The notes under the pieces are model-generated. The model worked only from the letters and a program-made list of their open reading frames with translations. It was not told the origin of the DNA and did no database searches. Made by a program: the position numbers and the translations under genes. Below are positions 34,575 to 44,860 of a stretch of 64,000 nucleotides of DNA, piece by piece. This DNA comes from Leptodactylus fallax (lineage: Eukaryota > Chordata > Amphibia > Anura > Leptodactylidae): the NCBI GenBank assembly GCA_947044405.1, contig CAMRHE010000067.1:6081501-6145500 (forward strand), read 5' to 3'. Position 1 is the first letter of the stretch, and every line of letters starts with the position of its first letter.

Positions 34575-35522
34575 TTCCAACAGTCTTGAAGGAGTTCCCA
34601 GAGATGCTTAGCATTTGTTGGCCCTTTTGCCTTCACTCTGCGGTCCAGCTCACCCCAAACCATCTCAATTGGGTTCAGGTCTGGTGACTTTGGAGGCCAG
34701 GTCATCTGGCGTAGCACCCCATCACTCTCCTTTTTTGCCAAATAGCCCTTACACAGTCTGGAGGTGTGTTTGGGGTCATTGTCCTGTTGAAAAATAAATG
34801 ATGGTCCAACTAAACGCAAACCGGATGGAATAGCATGCCGCTGCAAGATGCTGTGGTAACCATGCTGGTTCAGTATTCCTTCAATTTTGAATAAATCCCC
34901 AACAGTGTCACCAGCAAAGCACCCCCACACCATCACACCTCCTCCTCCATGCTTCACGGTGGGAACCAGGCATGTAGAGTCCATTCGTTCACCTTTTCTG
35001 CGTCGCACAAAGACACAGTGGTTGGAACCAAAGATCTCAAATTTGGACTCATCAGACCAAAGCACAGATTTCCACAGGTCTAATGTCCATTCCTTGTGTT
35101 TTTTAGCCCAAACAAGGCTCTTCTGCTTGTTGCCTGTCCTTAGCAGTGGTTTCCTAGCAGCTATTTTACCATGAAGGCCTGCTGCACACAGTCTCCTCTT
35201 AACAGTTGTTGTAGAGATGTGTCTGCTGCTAGAACTCTGTGTGGCATTGACCTGGTCTCTAATCTGAGCTGCTGTTAACCTGCGATTTTTGAGGCTGGTA
35301 ACTCGGATGAACTTATCCTCCGCAGCAGAGGTGACTCTTGGTCTTCCTTTCCTGGGGCGGTCCTCATGTGAGCCAGTTTCTTTGTAGCGCTTGATGGTTT
35401 TGGCCACTGCACTTGGGGACACTTTCAAAGTTTTCCCAATTTTTCGGACTGACTGACCTTCATTTCTTAAAGTAATGATGGCCACTCGTTTTTCTTTACT
35501 TAGCTGCTTTTTTTCTTGCCAT
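34469..35522 (-). pseudogene. Tc1-family transposase (DD38E), one frameshift near start
   Basis: The family start is the ATG at 35522 (MARKK). Here a run of seven A, against six in the copy at 61684, adds one base and leads to a stop after eight codons. Downstream the frame is fully open to 34469. It shows HTH, the motif RPRKGRPRVT, a second HTH with SRHISTTTVKRRL, and catalytic D in LWSDESKFEIF, D in [11 protein letters not shown] and E in SPDLNPIEMVW, with 38 residues between the last two. An upstream ATG at 35611 reads into this frame through AT-rich leader, giving a 380-residue frame that could formally be translated with an abnormal N-terminus. Recently inactivated. Confidence 0.85.
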
Positions 35523-35667
35523 AATAAAAATTGTAACACTCCATTCAGTAGGACTATCAGCTGTGTATCCACTTGACCTCTGAACAACACAACTGATGGT
35601 CCCAACACCATTTATAAGGCAAGAAATCCCACTTATTAAACCTGACAGGGCACATCTGTTCAGTGAA

Positions 35668-35936
35668 AACCATTTCAGGTGACTACCTCTTGAAGCTCAT
35701 CAAGAGAATGCCAAGAGTGTGCAAAGCAGTAATCAAAGCAAAAGGTGGCTACTTTGAAGAACCTAGAATATAAGACATATTTTCAGTTGTTTCACACTTT
35801 TTTGTTAAGTATATAATTCCACATGTGTTAATTCATAGTTTTGATGCCTTCAGTGTGAATCTACAATTTTTATAGTCATGAAAATACAGAAAACTTTTGG
35901 AATGAGAAGGTGTGTCCAAACTTTTGGTCTGTACTG
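35668..35936. repeat. Right long terminal inverted repeat of DD38E Tc1 copy 1
   Basis: Inverse copy of 34306-34574. It carries a duplicated, separate copy of the transposase C-terminal codons (KRMPRVCKAVIKAKGG-coding sequence) upstream of the transposase start. Confidence 0.85.
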
Positions 35937-35999
35937 TATATAGCTATATATATAGATATATATATATATAGATATACAGTATATACATTGTATTAATGG

Positions 36000-36190
36000 G
36001 AAGTTCCACTACACACACCTACCCTCTATCCACTATATAGGAGCAAAAGTCAGATTGCTGGGGGCCCGACCACTGGTAAGGAGAATGGGGAAAGGGAAGA
36101 CCCCAGTGAATTATCTCTGTAAATGAAATGCCAGTGCCCTTGGATAGGGGATAGGTGTGTGTAGTAGCATAACTCCTTTAATACACATGA
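36000..36190. repeat. MITE fragment, family 3 type
   Basis: CACACACCTACCCTCTATCC at the left is inverted as GGATAGGTGTGTGTAGTAG at the right, before ACTCCTTTAA. The interior contains CAGATTGCTGGGGGCCCGAC, as in 42193-42592. Confidence 0.5.
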
Positions 36191-37339
36191 AGAAGTGCAG
36201 ATCTACGGCCTGTTTTAGTAATACTTGCCTTTCACATGAAATAATTCTGGATCTTTTTCAGAACTGTGTTGTGTCGTTGCTCTGTCTTTCCTCCAGGAGA
36301 TGTATAAATAGTAATTAGATAGTGTCAGAGAAATAGTAATACCCAGTTGTCAAATTATTTGTACATTCCTAGGAAGGATAGAGAGTTGGCACAATTCGGA
36401 GTTCCAAGATAAGGGTGTTGCTGAATACTTTTATGGAGAAATAGAATGCAAGTGATAAAGGAAAGCTGCAACTATTTGGCCAGGATTTACCAAATAATGT
36501 ATCTAGACTGGAGGACTTTACAGTTGCTTTCACATTTGTGCTGGTTGGAATTTCTACGCTATATTGTCAGTGCCTGCTCTCAGATTGTTCCGGTGATCTG
36601 CATTCTGAAATGTGTCATGTTCACATTAAGCCATGTAGCCATGAAGGAGTGTACCTGGTCTGCAACAATGTTTAGGCAGGTGGAATGTGTCGATAGTAAC
36701 ATCCACATGAATGATAGGACCCAAGGTTTCCCAATATCATTGAAACAGGCAAATTAACACGGAGTTTTTTCATCAAAACAAGTTATCCCCTCTCCATTGG
36801 GCAGTGCAACGATCAATTTATTTCAATGGGAGCGCAGGAGACAGCCGAACACCACTCCATTCAGAAGTGGGATAACTTACTTTGATGGGTAAACACCTTT
36901 AATCTTTATTACATCATGACTGAAAGCCATCCCATGAAGATACAATCCAATAAAACTGTATACTATGTTCCCAATGCCAATAGTGAACCAGGGCTGTGTC
37001 GGCACAATTAGAGGGTCCCTTATTGCTGTAGTGTAAAACAACCAAAAACAGATACTAGCCAAGGTAAGACAACTAATCACAAAATTAGGCAGAGAAAGCA
37101 AACAACAAGATAATGTTTATGGGGGTCAAATGACAAGTATATGGTCAAAATAACCATTGACCTTCTTATTGCCCTATTTTCAGTTATCTAAACCAGGGGA
37201 GTCATTTAGATTACTATATACATGTGGGCGGTCCACTCTTAACCCTGCAAGGACATACCAGTAACCACTTTTGCAATAGTAAACTGTGGCAATACAGGGT
37301 GAATGGTTTGCAGTTATTTCTGCACAGTTCCTGGTAGCA
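36191..37339. other. No gene; one short foldback repeat
   Basis: About 36770-36900 has inverted words (TTTCATCAAAACAAGTTATC against GATAACTTACTTTGATGGG), so it is a small MITE. The remainder is low-copy DNA with no recognised feature. Confidence 0.4.
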
Positions 37340-38024
37340 TAGCCCAAACCAGTACACATATGAGCCTCCTTAGTCAACAATGGTAAACCAGTACATGTAT
37401 GGGCACCCTTAGGTGACAGTGGTAAACCTGTACTTGTATAGGCACCCTTAGTCAGCATTGGTAACCCAGTACATGTATGAGCACCCTTAGTTTACAGTGG
37501 TAAACCTGTATATGTATGGGCACCCCTTCGTAAACAGTGTAAACCAGTACATCTATGAACTTCCTTAGTCAACAATGTAAATCAGTACATGGGTGGACAC
37601 CCTTAATCAACAATGGTAAACCAGTACATGTATGGGCCCCCTCAGTCAACAATGTAAATTAGTACATGAGTGGGCACCCTTAATCAACAATAGTAAACCA
37701 GTACATGTATGAGCACCCTTAGTCAATAGTAGTAAACTAGTACATTTATGGACACCCTAAGTCAGCAATGGGAAACCAGTACATGTATGGGCATTCTTAG
37801 TCAGCAGTGGTAAACCAGTAAGTGTATGGCCACCTTTAGTCGACAAAGGTAAACCAGTATATGTATAGGCACTCTTAGTCAACATTGGTAAGTTAATACA
37901 TGTATGGCTGCCCTTAGTCAACAATGGTAAACCAGTATATGTGTGGGCACTTTTAGTCAACAATAGTAAACCAGTACATGTATGGGCACCCTTAGTCAAG
38001 AATAGTAAACCAGTACATGAAAAA
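37340..38024. repeat. 39-bp minisatellite, main block (about 17 units)
   Basis: The unit is near CCAGTACATGTATGGGCACC plus CTTAGTCAACAATGGTAAA. The period of 39 is 13 codons, so the minus strand stays open over long stretches with a repeating LTKGAHTCTGLPL. No start, splice or family signal supports real coding. Confidence 0.85.
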
Positions 38025-38171
38025 GTCATTGGAATACCACCATGAGTGAAACTTCTCCCAAAAATGCCCTTTTGTAGACAAGATTTTTTGTAACCGATTT
38101 TCAGTTTTATCATATCCTACATATATTTAGCCATTTTCTTGTAGAAGAACACCCCTATGGTAGACCATATA
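38025..38171. repeat. Duplicated tail following the minisatellite, copy 1
   Basis: GGAATACCACCATGAGTGAA, ACTTCTCC, TAGACAAGATTTTTTGTAAC and TATTTTCTTGTAGA-like words recur in the same order at 38389-38556. Confidence 0.7.
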
Positions 38172-38388
38172 TGAGCCTAGTCAACAATGGTAAACCAGTA
38201 CAAGTATGGGCACCCTTTAGTCAACAGTGGTAAATCATTATATGTATGGGTGCCCTTAGTCAACAATGGTAAACCAGTACATGTGTGGGCACCCTTAGAC
38301 AACAGCAGTAAACCAGTACATGTATGGGTATTTGTAGTCAATAAGGATAAACCAGTACATGTATGGGCACCTTTAGTCAACATTCAAA
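38172..38388. repeat. 39-bp minisatellite, second block (about 5 units)
   Basis: Same unit and orientation as the main block, separated from it by the 147-bp tail. Array plus tail together form a higher-order duplication. Confidence 0.8.
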
Positions 38389-38556
38389 AAACTAGCTGGA
38401 ATACCATTATCAGTGAAACTTCTCCAAAACAAAATCCTCCTTGAGAAGATCAGGACTTTATGTAGACAAGATTTTCTGTGACCGATTTTCACTTTTATCA
38501 TATCCTATGTGTACTGGCTATTTTCTTGTAGAGGACCATCCCTGTGGTAGACCATA
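38389..38556. repeat. Duplicated tail following the minisatellite, copy 2
   Basis: Matches 38025-38171 with substitutions and an inserted CCTTGAGAAGATCAGGACTT. It ends with GTGGTAGACCATAC, as copy 1 ends with ATGGTAGACCAT. Confidence 0.7.
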
Positions 38557-38879
38557 CTGTATATCAATACAATTTTGTATGGCCTTAATAAAGAGGTTTT
38601 GTTTTATAACCCACCAAAATACACCAATAAAAAAAGAAAAAAAAAAAAAAAAAGATTTAACCAAGAATGACTTTTCAAGAACATACAATAAATTTTGCAA
38701 CGCATGATATGGAGAGCCAGAAATTCCACAAATCATTTGTTTCTTTTTATGCAGATCATTTATATCTAAAATCAATAAAGCTTTTTCTGCCCATAACAAG
38801 GCAAACACACATTAAGCACGACGTACAGTATCTAAGATTAACACCTTTCTTTTCTTACTTTTGAAAAATTTCCAAAACT

Positions 38880-39290
38880 AATTATTCGTGACCTTTTCCT
38901 TATTACAAAATGTATATTAAAAAAGTTCATTAAAATAATCAAAGCCGTTGAAGTACTATATAATGTGCCATTGTTTTATCATCTCAGCTCACTTTGGGAC
39001 ATCGGGTCAGAATCATTCTTATTTCGATGTTATTTAGCCTTTCATCATTAGCCGGATGAAAAGCACTTTTCTCCTTTCCAAGAGACACTTTATCTCACAC
39101 TTAACCCTGAAATCAAATGCATTTGCCAGATTGGGAGTGAAATGTCAACTAATTGTTAGAGCCGCACATTGATTACTCGGAGTAATTGATTAATTGGCAG
39201 GAGGATCATTTCTAAATCACAGGTAATAAATTATTTCTATTTTGAACTTGACCACAGGAATGATGAAAGAGAACACTGTCAATTCAGTCT
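38880..39290. other. Candidate conserved non-coding element (homeodomain-site rich)
   Basis: Complex low-copy DNA containing GAGTAATTGATTAATTGGCA at 39181-39200, two overlapping TAATTG/TAATTR cores, plus CTAATTGTTAG, TCATCATTAGCC and AGGTAATAAATTATT. There is no repeat structure or frame. Upstream at about 38630-38655 is an A-run. The regulatory role is inferred. Confidence 0.4.
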
Positions 39291-39434
39291 TTCTTCTCTG
39301 GATGTGTTTTGCCTATCTACTTGATAGATTCATGTATAGAATTAATCCTTCTCCTTTGTAAAGTTATGCTTGATAGTCACACTTCTATCTTAGAATAGGG
39401 ACATATGGGTAGGAGGACAAACTCTCCAGTGGCT

Positions 39435-39885
39435 ATTTAAAAAGGATCTTTCATGTCCTCTGACATCAGCAGTATTATATACTGCTAGAAAGCTGACTTC
39501 AGTGCACTGTCAGCTCTGCCGGTATGTGCCCCATTGATAGAGATATCGGAGCCATTCATTTTGGCACCGATATTCCACCACTGTCAGAAGGGCGGGCATC
39601 ATCGCTGGGCTGTAAGGAACGCCCCCCCAACCATACTCTTCCATAGCTGTGTTCTGTTGGGGGGAGAGGAGACATTCCTCACAGCTCAGTGATGATGCTG
39701 AGCAGTAAGGCCTGCCTTTCTGACACTGGAGGAATATCGGTGCCAAAACTAACGGCACCGATATCTCTGGCAATGGGGCGCATACTGGCAAAGATGACAG
39801 TGAGCTGAATTCAGCATACTGTCATCTTTCTAGTGGTATATAATACTGTCGATGACAGAGGACCTAAAAGGTCCTCTTTAATTGT
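39435..39885. repeat. Foldback MITE, family 5 (GAAAGGTCCTC), copy 1
   Basis: The ends AAAAAGGATCTTTCATGTCC and GGACCTAAAAGGTCCTCTTT are related inverted sequences. The interior has GGCACCGATAT twice in opposite orientation and GTATTATATACTGCTAG against CTAGTGGTATATAATACTG. A second copy is at 53585-53955. Confidence 0.65.
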
Positions 39886-41500
39886 CCACTGTACAGTAAC
39901 AGCATGGTGGGTTAGATTTCAACAAAAACAAGGTCAACAGGGGCCTGGGCACTTTTCTTAAAAGGAAATATATTAAAGATTATGGTATTAGGTTTTTGGA
40001 GATGACATGTTTATCCAGGGTTTTATAATGATTTGGAGTCAGGAAGAATTTTTTTCCCTGACATGGGGCAATTGGCATCAACCTCAATTACTGCTGTGAT
40101 TCCCACAAGTGTGCCACGGAAAAAAAATACCTGATTTTGGATGGTTTTGCCATAGCTGGTTTTAGGGAAATAAGTTACTGAATTCCCCTTACAGAAATTC
40201 AACAGCATGTCCATCCCATATGGCCCCAGCCTTAGACCTTATTCACACATCTGGTTTCTATATGTTGCCCATGAAGTATTGATACCCTCCCTGGAGAACC
40301 CATTTAATGTCATCCTCGTGTCATCTTTTCCCTAGCGATCCCTGGTGGTCTGAGTTTTTAGGGGGTCTAAAGTAATGTAGTTGATTTGGCATCTAAAATT
40401 ATTTTAGAGACCTGAAATAAATCTAGGGGTCTAGTTAGAGGTCTAGATCTGATATTAATTTAGGAGTCTGGTTGAGAGTCTGGTGTGGAGGATGTGTATT
40501 TATTAAGAGTCTGGGATTCAGGGGTCTGGTCAAGAGTCTAAAATTAATTAAAGGGGTTGTCCACGAATTTCAGGACTCAGGGAGGAGGCCAGGGAAGGTA
40601 AAAAAAAACAACAACCCATACCCACCTGTCCTTGGCACTGTGTTCACTGAATTAATTTTGGGATCTAATCTGGTTCTTGAAATGTAGGCGACCATAAATC
40701 ATCAAGACAGTTTCTGTTGAAGATGCCATAATTTTTTTTAATTAGACAGTGGTATAGACGGGTCCCATAGATTTCCATTGCGTGTGAGCACTAATATCCC
40801 ATGTCTGTATTGTTTTACACTTCACGTTTTTAATGTGAAGGTATTTGATGGTCCATTATACTTTATCTTGAAAATATCATGAAGGGGTTGCAAATGGAGA
40901 GAAGTCAATTGCCATCATTTATTTGATACAAGAAATGGAAAAATCAACTTTATAAATGGAAAGCGAAATCCAATAAACAAATAATTAGTACGCAGAAGTG
41001 ATAAAGTAACAAAAAGTCTATGGAAAATGGATACCAAGGGGTACAGAATCTCCAGATGGTTACATAATATTTAAATCCTGGACACCGACTATTCTACACA
41101 GGCTGATATGGAACAAAAGACTTTTTGGAAATAATTAACTATCTAGAATTTGTGTGGAGAGGAGTCCCTGCTCAATGATAGCACTCACCAGATGTTCTCA
41201 TTCACAGATATCTGGAATGGAGGATCAGTCAGAGAAAATTAGCTGAATAACAGCTTAGCATGTAGTAAAACAACAAACATAGTCCCACTCACATTACCCA
41301 ACCCCCACCAATCCAGTACTGATGCTGCCTTCATGGCTCCTACTTCCTGGTCCAGTGAGGATGTGTCACCATGGAACATGTGACCACTGAAGCCATGAAA
41401 GAAGGACTCCTGTTTGGGACACTCCTCCACTAGCCAAAATGTATAACTGCTAAGTAACAGTGGCTCCCACTCTGGGGGGGCTCAGCCTCCCCATGCATTA
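39886..41500. other. No gene recognised
   Basis: A run of short degenerate GGTCTGG/GAGTCTGG phrases at about 40370-40540 hints at a decayed tandem. TTAAAGGGGTTGTCCACGAA at 40551 is the start of a truncated TTAAAGGGG-type MITE. No exon or RNA gene was seen in the rest. Confidence 0.35.
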
Positions 41501-41504
41501 CCTT

Positions 41505-41960
41505 TTTGGCTATATAAAGGGGTTTGCCCACAAAGTTAACTTGTGCTCCATCCTGAGATTCCCACCAATCATAAGAATGGTGGTCCATTGTATCCTCATT
41601 TGAATGAAGCAGCAGTTGTCCAGGTGCACTACCATTCCAGTTATCTTTATGGGATAGCCAAGTGGTGTACCCAAAAATAGTACAAAATGGCAGCACTCCA
41701 GATATGAAGTGATTAGTGTTTCTTTATTCCAAGACAACGTTTCGGTCCCATCTGGAACCTTTCTCAAGCTGTGGTGTACCCAGCTATCCCTGGCGCTCCC
41801 ATACAAATGAATGGAGTGACAATGCTCCTGCATGACAGTCATTTAATTCAGACAACTATAGATGGGACCTTCATTTTCATAATTTGCAGGGTTCTCAGCT
41901 GTTGGACCTCCACCAATCACTTATCCCTTGTTCTGTGGACAGGAGATAAATTGTCTTTGT
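41505..41960. repeat. Foldback MITE (AAAGGGGTTTGCCCAC) split by a retroposon
   Basis: The left TAAAGGGGTTTGCCCACAAA is inverted at the right as TTGTGGGCAAACCACTTTAA. Also CCCACCAATCATAAG against CCACCAATCACTTATCC and GGGATAGCCA against AGCTATCCC. A 98-bp insertion with an 11-bp target duplication lies inside. Confidence 0.6.
41673..41770 (-). mobile_element. Short retroposon with 11-bp target duplication
   Basis: GTGGTGTACCC occurs at 41662-41672 and 41771-41781, exactly flanking a 98-bp insert. On the minus strand the insert contains CCGAAACGTTGTCTTGGAAT and AATAAAGAAACAC and ends AGTGCTGCCATTTTG plus a T-rich tail. It is a widespread short repeat type. The direct repeat indicates target-primed insertion. 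Confidence 0.6.
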
Positions 41961-42192
41961 GGGCAAACCACTTTAAGGCCTCATGCACACTACGGTGAAA
42001 AAAGGGACATTAAACAACTGATGAAACTTTCAGTTTTTAATGTCCATTTTCCATCAGAGTGCCAAATATTTCTTTATTTTCTGACTGTTTTTAACATCTG
42101 TTTGTTATTCATTTGTCACCTGTGTTTAACTGTTAAAAAAATGGATGAATTTCATTCATTCTTTTTTTTTCACCCAACCCACTGATCCATTC

Positions 42193-42592
42193 TTAAAGGG
42201 GTTGCCCTGTTATGGACATTTATCCCCTATCCACAGGACATGGGATAAGCGTCTGATCGCTGGGGGCCTGATCCTTAATTCCACAGTGATCAGGAGCACA
42301 GGAAAGTACCCATAAGGTCTCCTTGTGAATGGAGAGCCAGTGCGCTTGCTTGACTGGTGCTCCATTCACTTCTATGGGACTGCGGGTGCTGCTGGCAGCC
42401 CCATAGAAGTGAATGAACTATCGGTCACGCAAGCGCACTGGTGCTCCATTTATAAGGAGGGATTAGGGGGACTTTCGATCTCCTGCCCTCCCGATCTCTG
42501 GGGAACCCAGGGATCAGGCCCCTAGCAATTGGACTCTTATCCCCAGTCCTGTGAATAGGAGATAACTGTCCATAACGGGACAACCCCTTTAA
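42193..42592. repeat. 400-bp foldback MITE with TTAA ends
   Basis: It is bounded by TTAAAGGGGTTG and CAACCCCTTTAA, with TTAA at 42193 and 42589. The whole sequence folds: GTTATGGACATTTATCCCCT against AGATAACTGTCCATAACGGG, and CACTTCTATGGG against CCATAGAAGTGAAT in the middle. TTAA target use suggests a piggyBac-type source; not proven. Confidence 0.7.
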
Positions 42593-42690
42593 CTTCTGTG
42601 AAATGGACACATGAGCTGAAAAAATGGATGTTAAAAACTGACACAATACTTGTATTGGCTTCGTCAAACTGAAAAAACAGACAAAAATAG

Positions 42691-43168
42691 TGTGAGAAGG
42701 TGACTGGCAGAGTACTGGAGTCTTGCTATGTTAGTCTCCGGTTTTTAACATATGTCTGGTCCAGGGCGGGTTTTGAGTAGGCCTCAGCCCAGGTGTAAGT
42801 CCTAGGCCTCATTACTGGCCCATAAAAGCCTACAGAGCCTGCACTACAGGGCAGACCCTGGAAGAGCGTGGAGGTGCCTGGGTGTGTCTGGAGCTGAGAG
42901 TCTGGTGAGACCTCGGCCTTGTTGCTGTTTTGTTTTGTTCGTGTGGCTGGAACAAGCCACACGTATAGCTAGGATTATTTCTGTTCAGTTAGACGCTCAG
43001 GATTTTTTTGTTTTCTTATTTGCCTGAAGTTAAGGATGTGTTTACTTTGCCTGTTTTACCTGACGTAAGGTTTATTTATTTTTGCCATTTTTTTAAAAAT
43101 AAACCTGTGTCCCTGTCTCTGACTGTTTGGGTCCGTACCTGTGCTGCTACCAAGCTACCTCCCCCACA
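42691..43168 (+). repeat. Solo LTR (Ty3/gypsy-like) with ATAG target duplication
   Basis: This 478-bp segment begins TGTGAGAAGG and ends CCCCCACA (TG...CA). ATAG flanks it on both sides (42687-42690 and 43169-43172). TATA-like CCCATAAAAGCC lies near 42822 and AATAAACCTGTG, a poly(A) signal, near 43098, in the correct order and spacing for + strand transcription. No internal region remains, so it arose by LTR-LTR recombination. It differs in sequence from the LTR at 3224-4274. Confidence 0.75.
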
Positions 43169-43559
43169 ATAGGAAATATCCTTTTTTCTTTTTTATAAAT
43201 AAACATTATTCATGTTCTATTTAAAAAAACGTCCATATGTACCCATTGACTTCCAGTGATCTAAAAATGGACATTTTACATTGGCCACAGTAGGGGAAAC
43301 GTATGGTCCAACAAAACGTCCATGGCGGTAACAGGAAGCCTTGGGGGCTGCCACCATGACAATGAGCCGATCGGTAGGGATTTGTCTTGATAAGTTTTGC
43401 GGAATATCCTTTATGCACTTCTAGTGAATATAACATCACCTTTCCAAAAAAAGAATTGCTCGATATAAATCTGAAAGTGATAGTTAACCTTTATACCGTA
43501 GGTGGTGCTTGCTGGAGTGGTGACACGTCTTCCATATTTCTCATTATCCAAGGAGTATA

Positions 43560-43970
43560 TTGAATTAGCTTATAGATTGTAACCACACCTTTGCCCTGCA
43601 ATCATCTAAATTAGCTCAGCCCTTCACACTGTGCTTAAACCCGGCAATGCTCGCATACTGTAATTGGACAAACTCATTAGCTTCAGCAGATCATGGTGAA
43701 TTATTGATCCTGACAACAGCACAATTAGGAGAGCAGTCACCATAATAACAGCTAGTTAAAGATCTACTCATGAACACAGGGCTGTCAAACTAGAAATAAT
43801 TAAATTAGAGAGGAAATAAAGCGAAGGGCCCGCAGAGGACAACCCTTGATCTATGGTTAATCAGTATTATTGCGGTGTCTGGTGAGATTCCACTTTTATC
43901 TTAATTACCAATTATTGTTTTGTCATGAAGTTTCTTTTGAATAATTGTTGTAAATGTTGGCGGTAAACAA
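43560..43970. other. Candidate conserved non-coding element
   Basis: Complex low-copy DNA with many TAAT cores (CTGTAATTGGAC, AACTCATTAGC, GAATTATTGATCC, CACAATTAGG, AATAATTAAATTAG, TTAATTACCAATTATTG). No repeats and no open frame. The most regulatory-looking stretch of the left arm together with 38880-39290. By appearance only. Confidence 0.45.
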
Positions 43971-43976
43971 TCTTAA

Positions 43977-43977
43977 A

Positions 43978-44008
<31 letters not shown>

Positions 44009-44009
44009 G
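43977..44009. repeat. Poly(A) tract
   Basis: About 30 nearly uninterrupted A residues lie between two low-copy blocks. It could be a retroposon tail or slippage product. Confidence 0.9.
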
Positions 44010-44130
44010 CCATTCTGGATTGGAGCGAATTTATTAATGTCTAATTGGGCGCAATAAAGTGAATAATTGAATCAATTAAAGATGTTTACAATTCATTGGT
44101 GTAATCAATATTATTGTATCTTCAGGGCGC
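44010..44130. other. Candidate conserved non-coding element, short
   Basis: It contains TTTATTAATGTCTAATTGGG, CAATAAAGTGAATAATTG and AATCAATTAAAG, that is HOX/CDX-like words, adjoining the block at 43560-43970 across the poly(A) tract. By appearance only. Confidence 0.35.
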
Positions 44131-44280
44131 CTGTGGATTGTGTGGCCCAGCCAGGTTAGTGCTCCATGATGTACTATTACGTCATGGACATGGCGCCAGC
44201 TCAGGAGCTGATCCAGTGCCATTAGCAGCGGGTGCTGTAAGATACAACTAACATCTTACTTTGGTATTTAACTCTTTAGA

Positions 44281-44444
44281 CAGAGGTGTGAAGCTCCTGG
44301 TCCCCAGTGGAAAATCTTCAACGGGGCTCCCTATTACCATGTGCAATCTATAATACTGGTGCTTTCCTATGTTGTAGGATGTTGTAGGCTCCAGGACCTG
44401 GTAGCGATTGCTACCTCTGCAGACCCCTATAGCTACACCCCTGC
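44281..44444. mobile_element. hAT-type MITE nested in an older repeat
   Basis: The ends CAGAGGTGTGAAGCT and AGCTACACCCCTG are inverted repeats of hAT form (CAG...CTG). TCTTTAGA precedes and CCTTTAGA overlaps the right border, giving a 7 of 8 match to an 8-bp target duplication. The interrupted host sequence TTTAACTC...GATGCAGCAGTC looks like another dispersed repeat (about 44150-44500). Confidence 0.6.
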
Positions 44445-44644
44445 CTTTAGATGCAGCAGTCAACAGCAACCACAGAATCTAAGGAGTTTCTGAAGGTTAA
44501 AACCTCTGCATCGACCCCACTTTCCACCCTGCACCGTGATTAGGGAAAGCCAGTGTTTCCATGGCAGCTGCCGTCCACTAGCATCATAAACCCCTTATTA
44601 GGGCCCCTTTTATAAATGGTTAGTTTCCTGATCACAATATACAA

Positions 44645-44800
44645 ATATTGATTTATTATTATTAATTTTGCTTAATTGATAATGCCAGCATATTCCGCAG
44701 TGCATTACAGTGTTCCAAATAGGGTTTACAATCTACAGTTCCTATCAGTACGGTTTTGGCATGTGGGAGGAAACCGCACTACCCAGAGTACTCTTTTAAA
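44645..44800 (-). mobile_element. tRNA-derived SINE, 3' part only
   Basis: The minus strand holds GGTTTCCTCCCACATGCC, CTGATAGGAACTGTAGATTG and TGCGGAATATGCTGGCATTA then an ATTAATAATAATAAAT tail, that is the 3' body of the SINE at 51530-51803. The tRNA-like head is missing. Confidence 0.6.
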
Positions 44801-44860
44801 AAAAAATAATGGCCCATTGCTTGGAATGGAAAAAGTAATCTATAAATTGTTCCAAAAGGG

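Larger units (their letters stand above)
34306..35936 (-). mobile_element. Tc1-like transposon with DD38E spacing and long TIRs, copy 1
   Basis: This 1631-bp element is flanked by TA (34304-34305 and 35937-35938). Both ends start CAGTACAGACCAAAAGTTTG. The inverted repeats run about 269 bp (34306-34574 and 35668-35936), far longer than the outer repeats of most Tc1 elements. They include the last 35 or so codons of the transposase, so a second copy of that coding end lies at the other terminus. DD38E matches the group published as Intruder. It sits in a (TA)n-rich tract. Confidence 0.9.

Noticed and set aside
37180..38383. Several minus-strand frames with LTKGAHTCTGLPL repeats as a possible secreted repeat protein gene
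   Set aside because: Frame openness follows from the 39-bp period; frames are interrupted between blocks, and there is no signal peptide, promoter or splice site.
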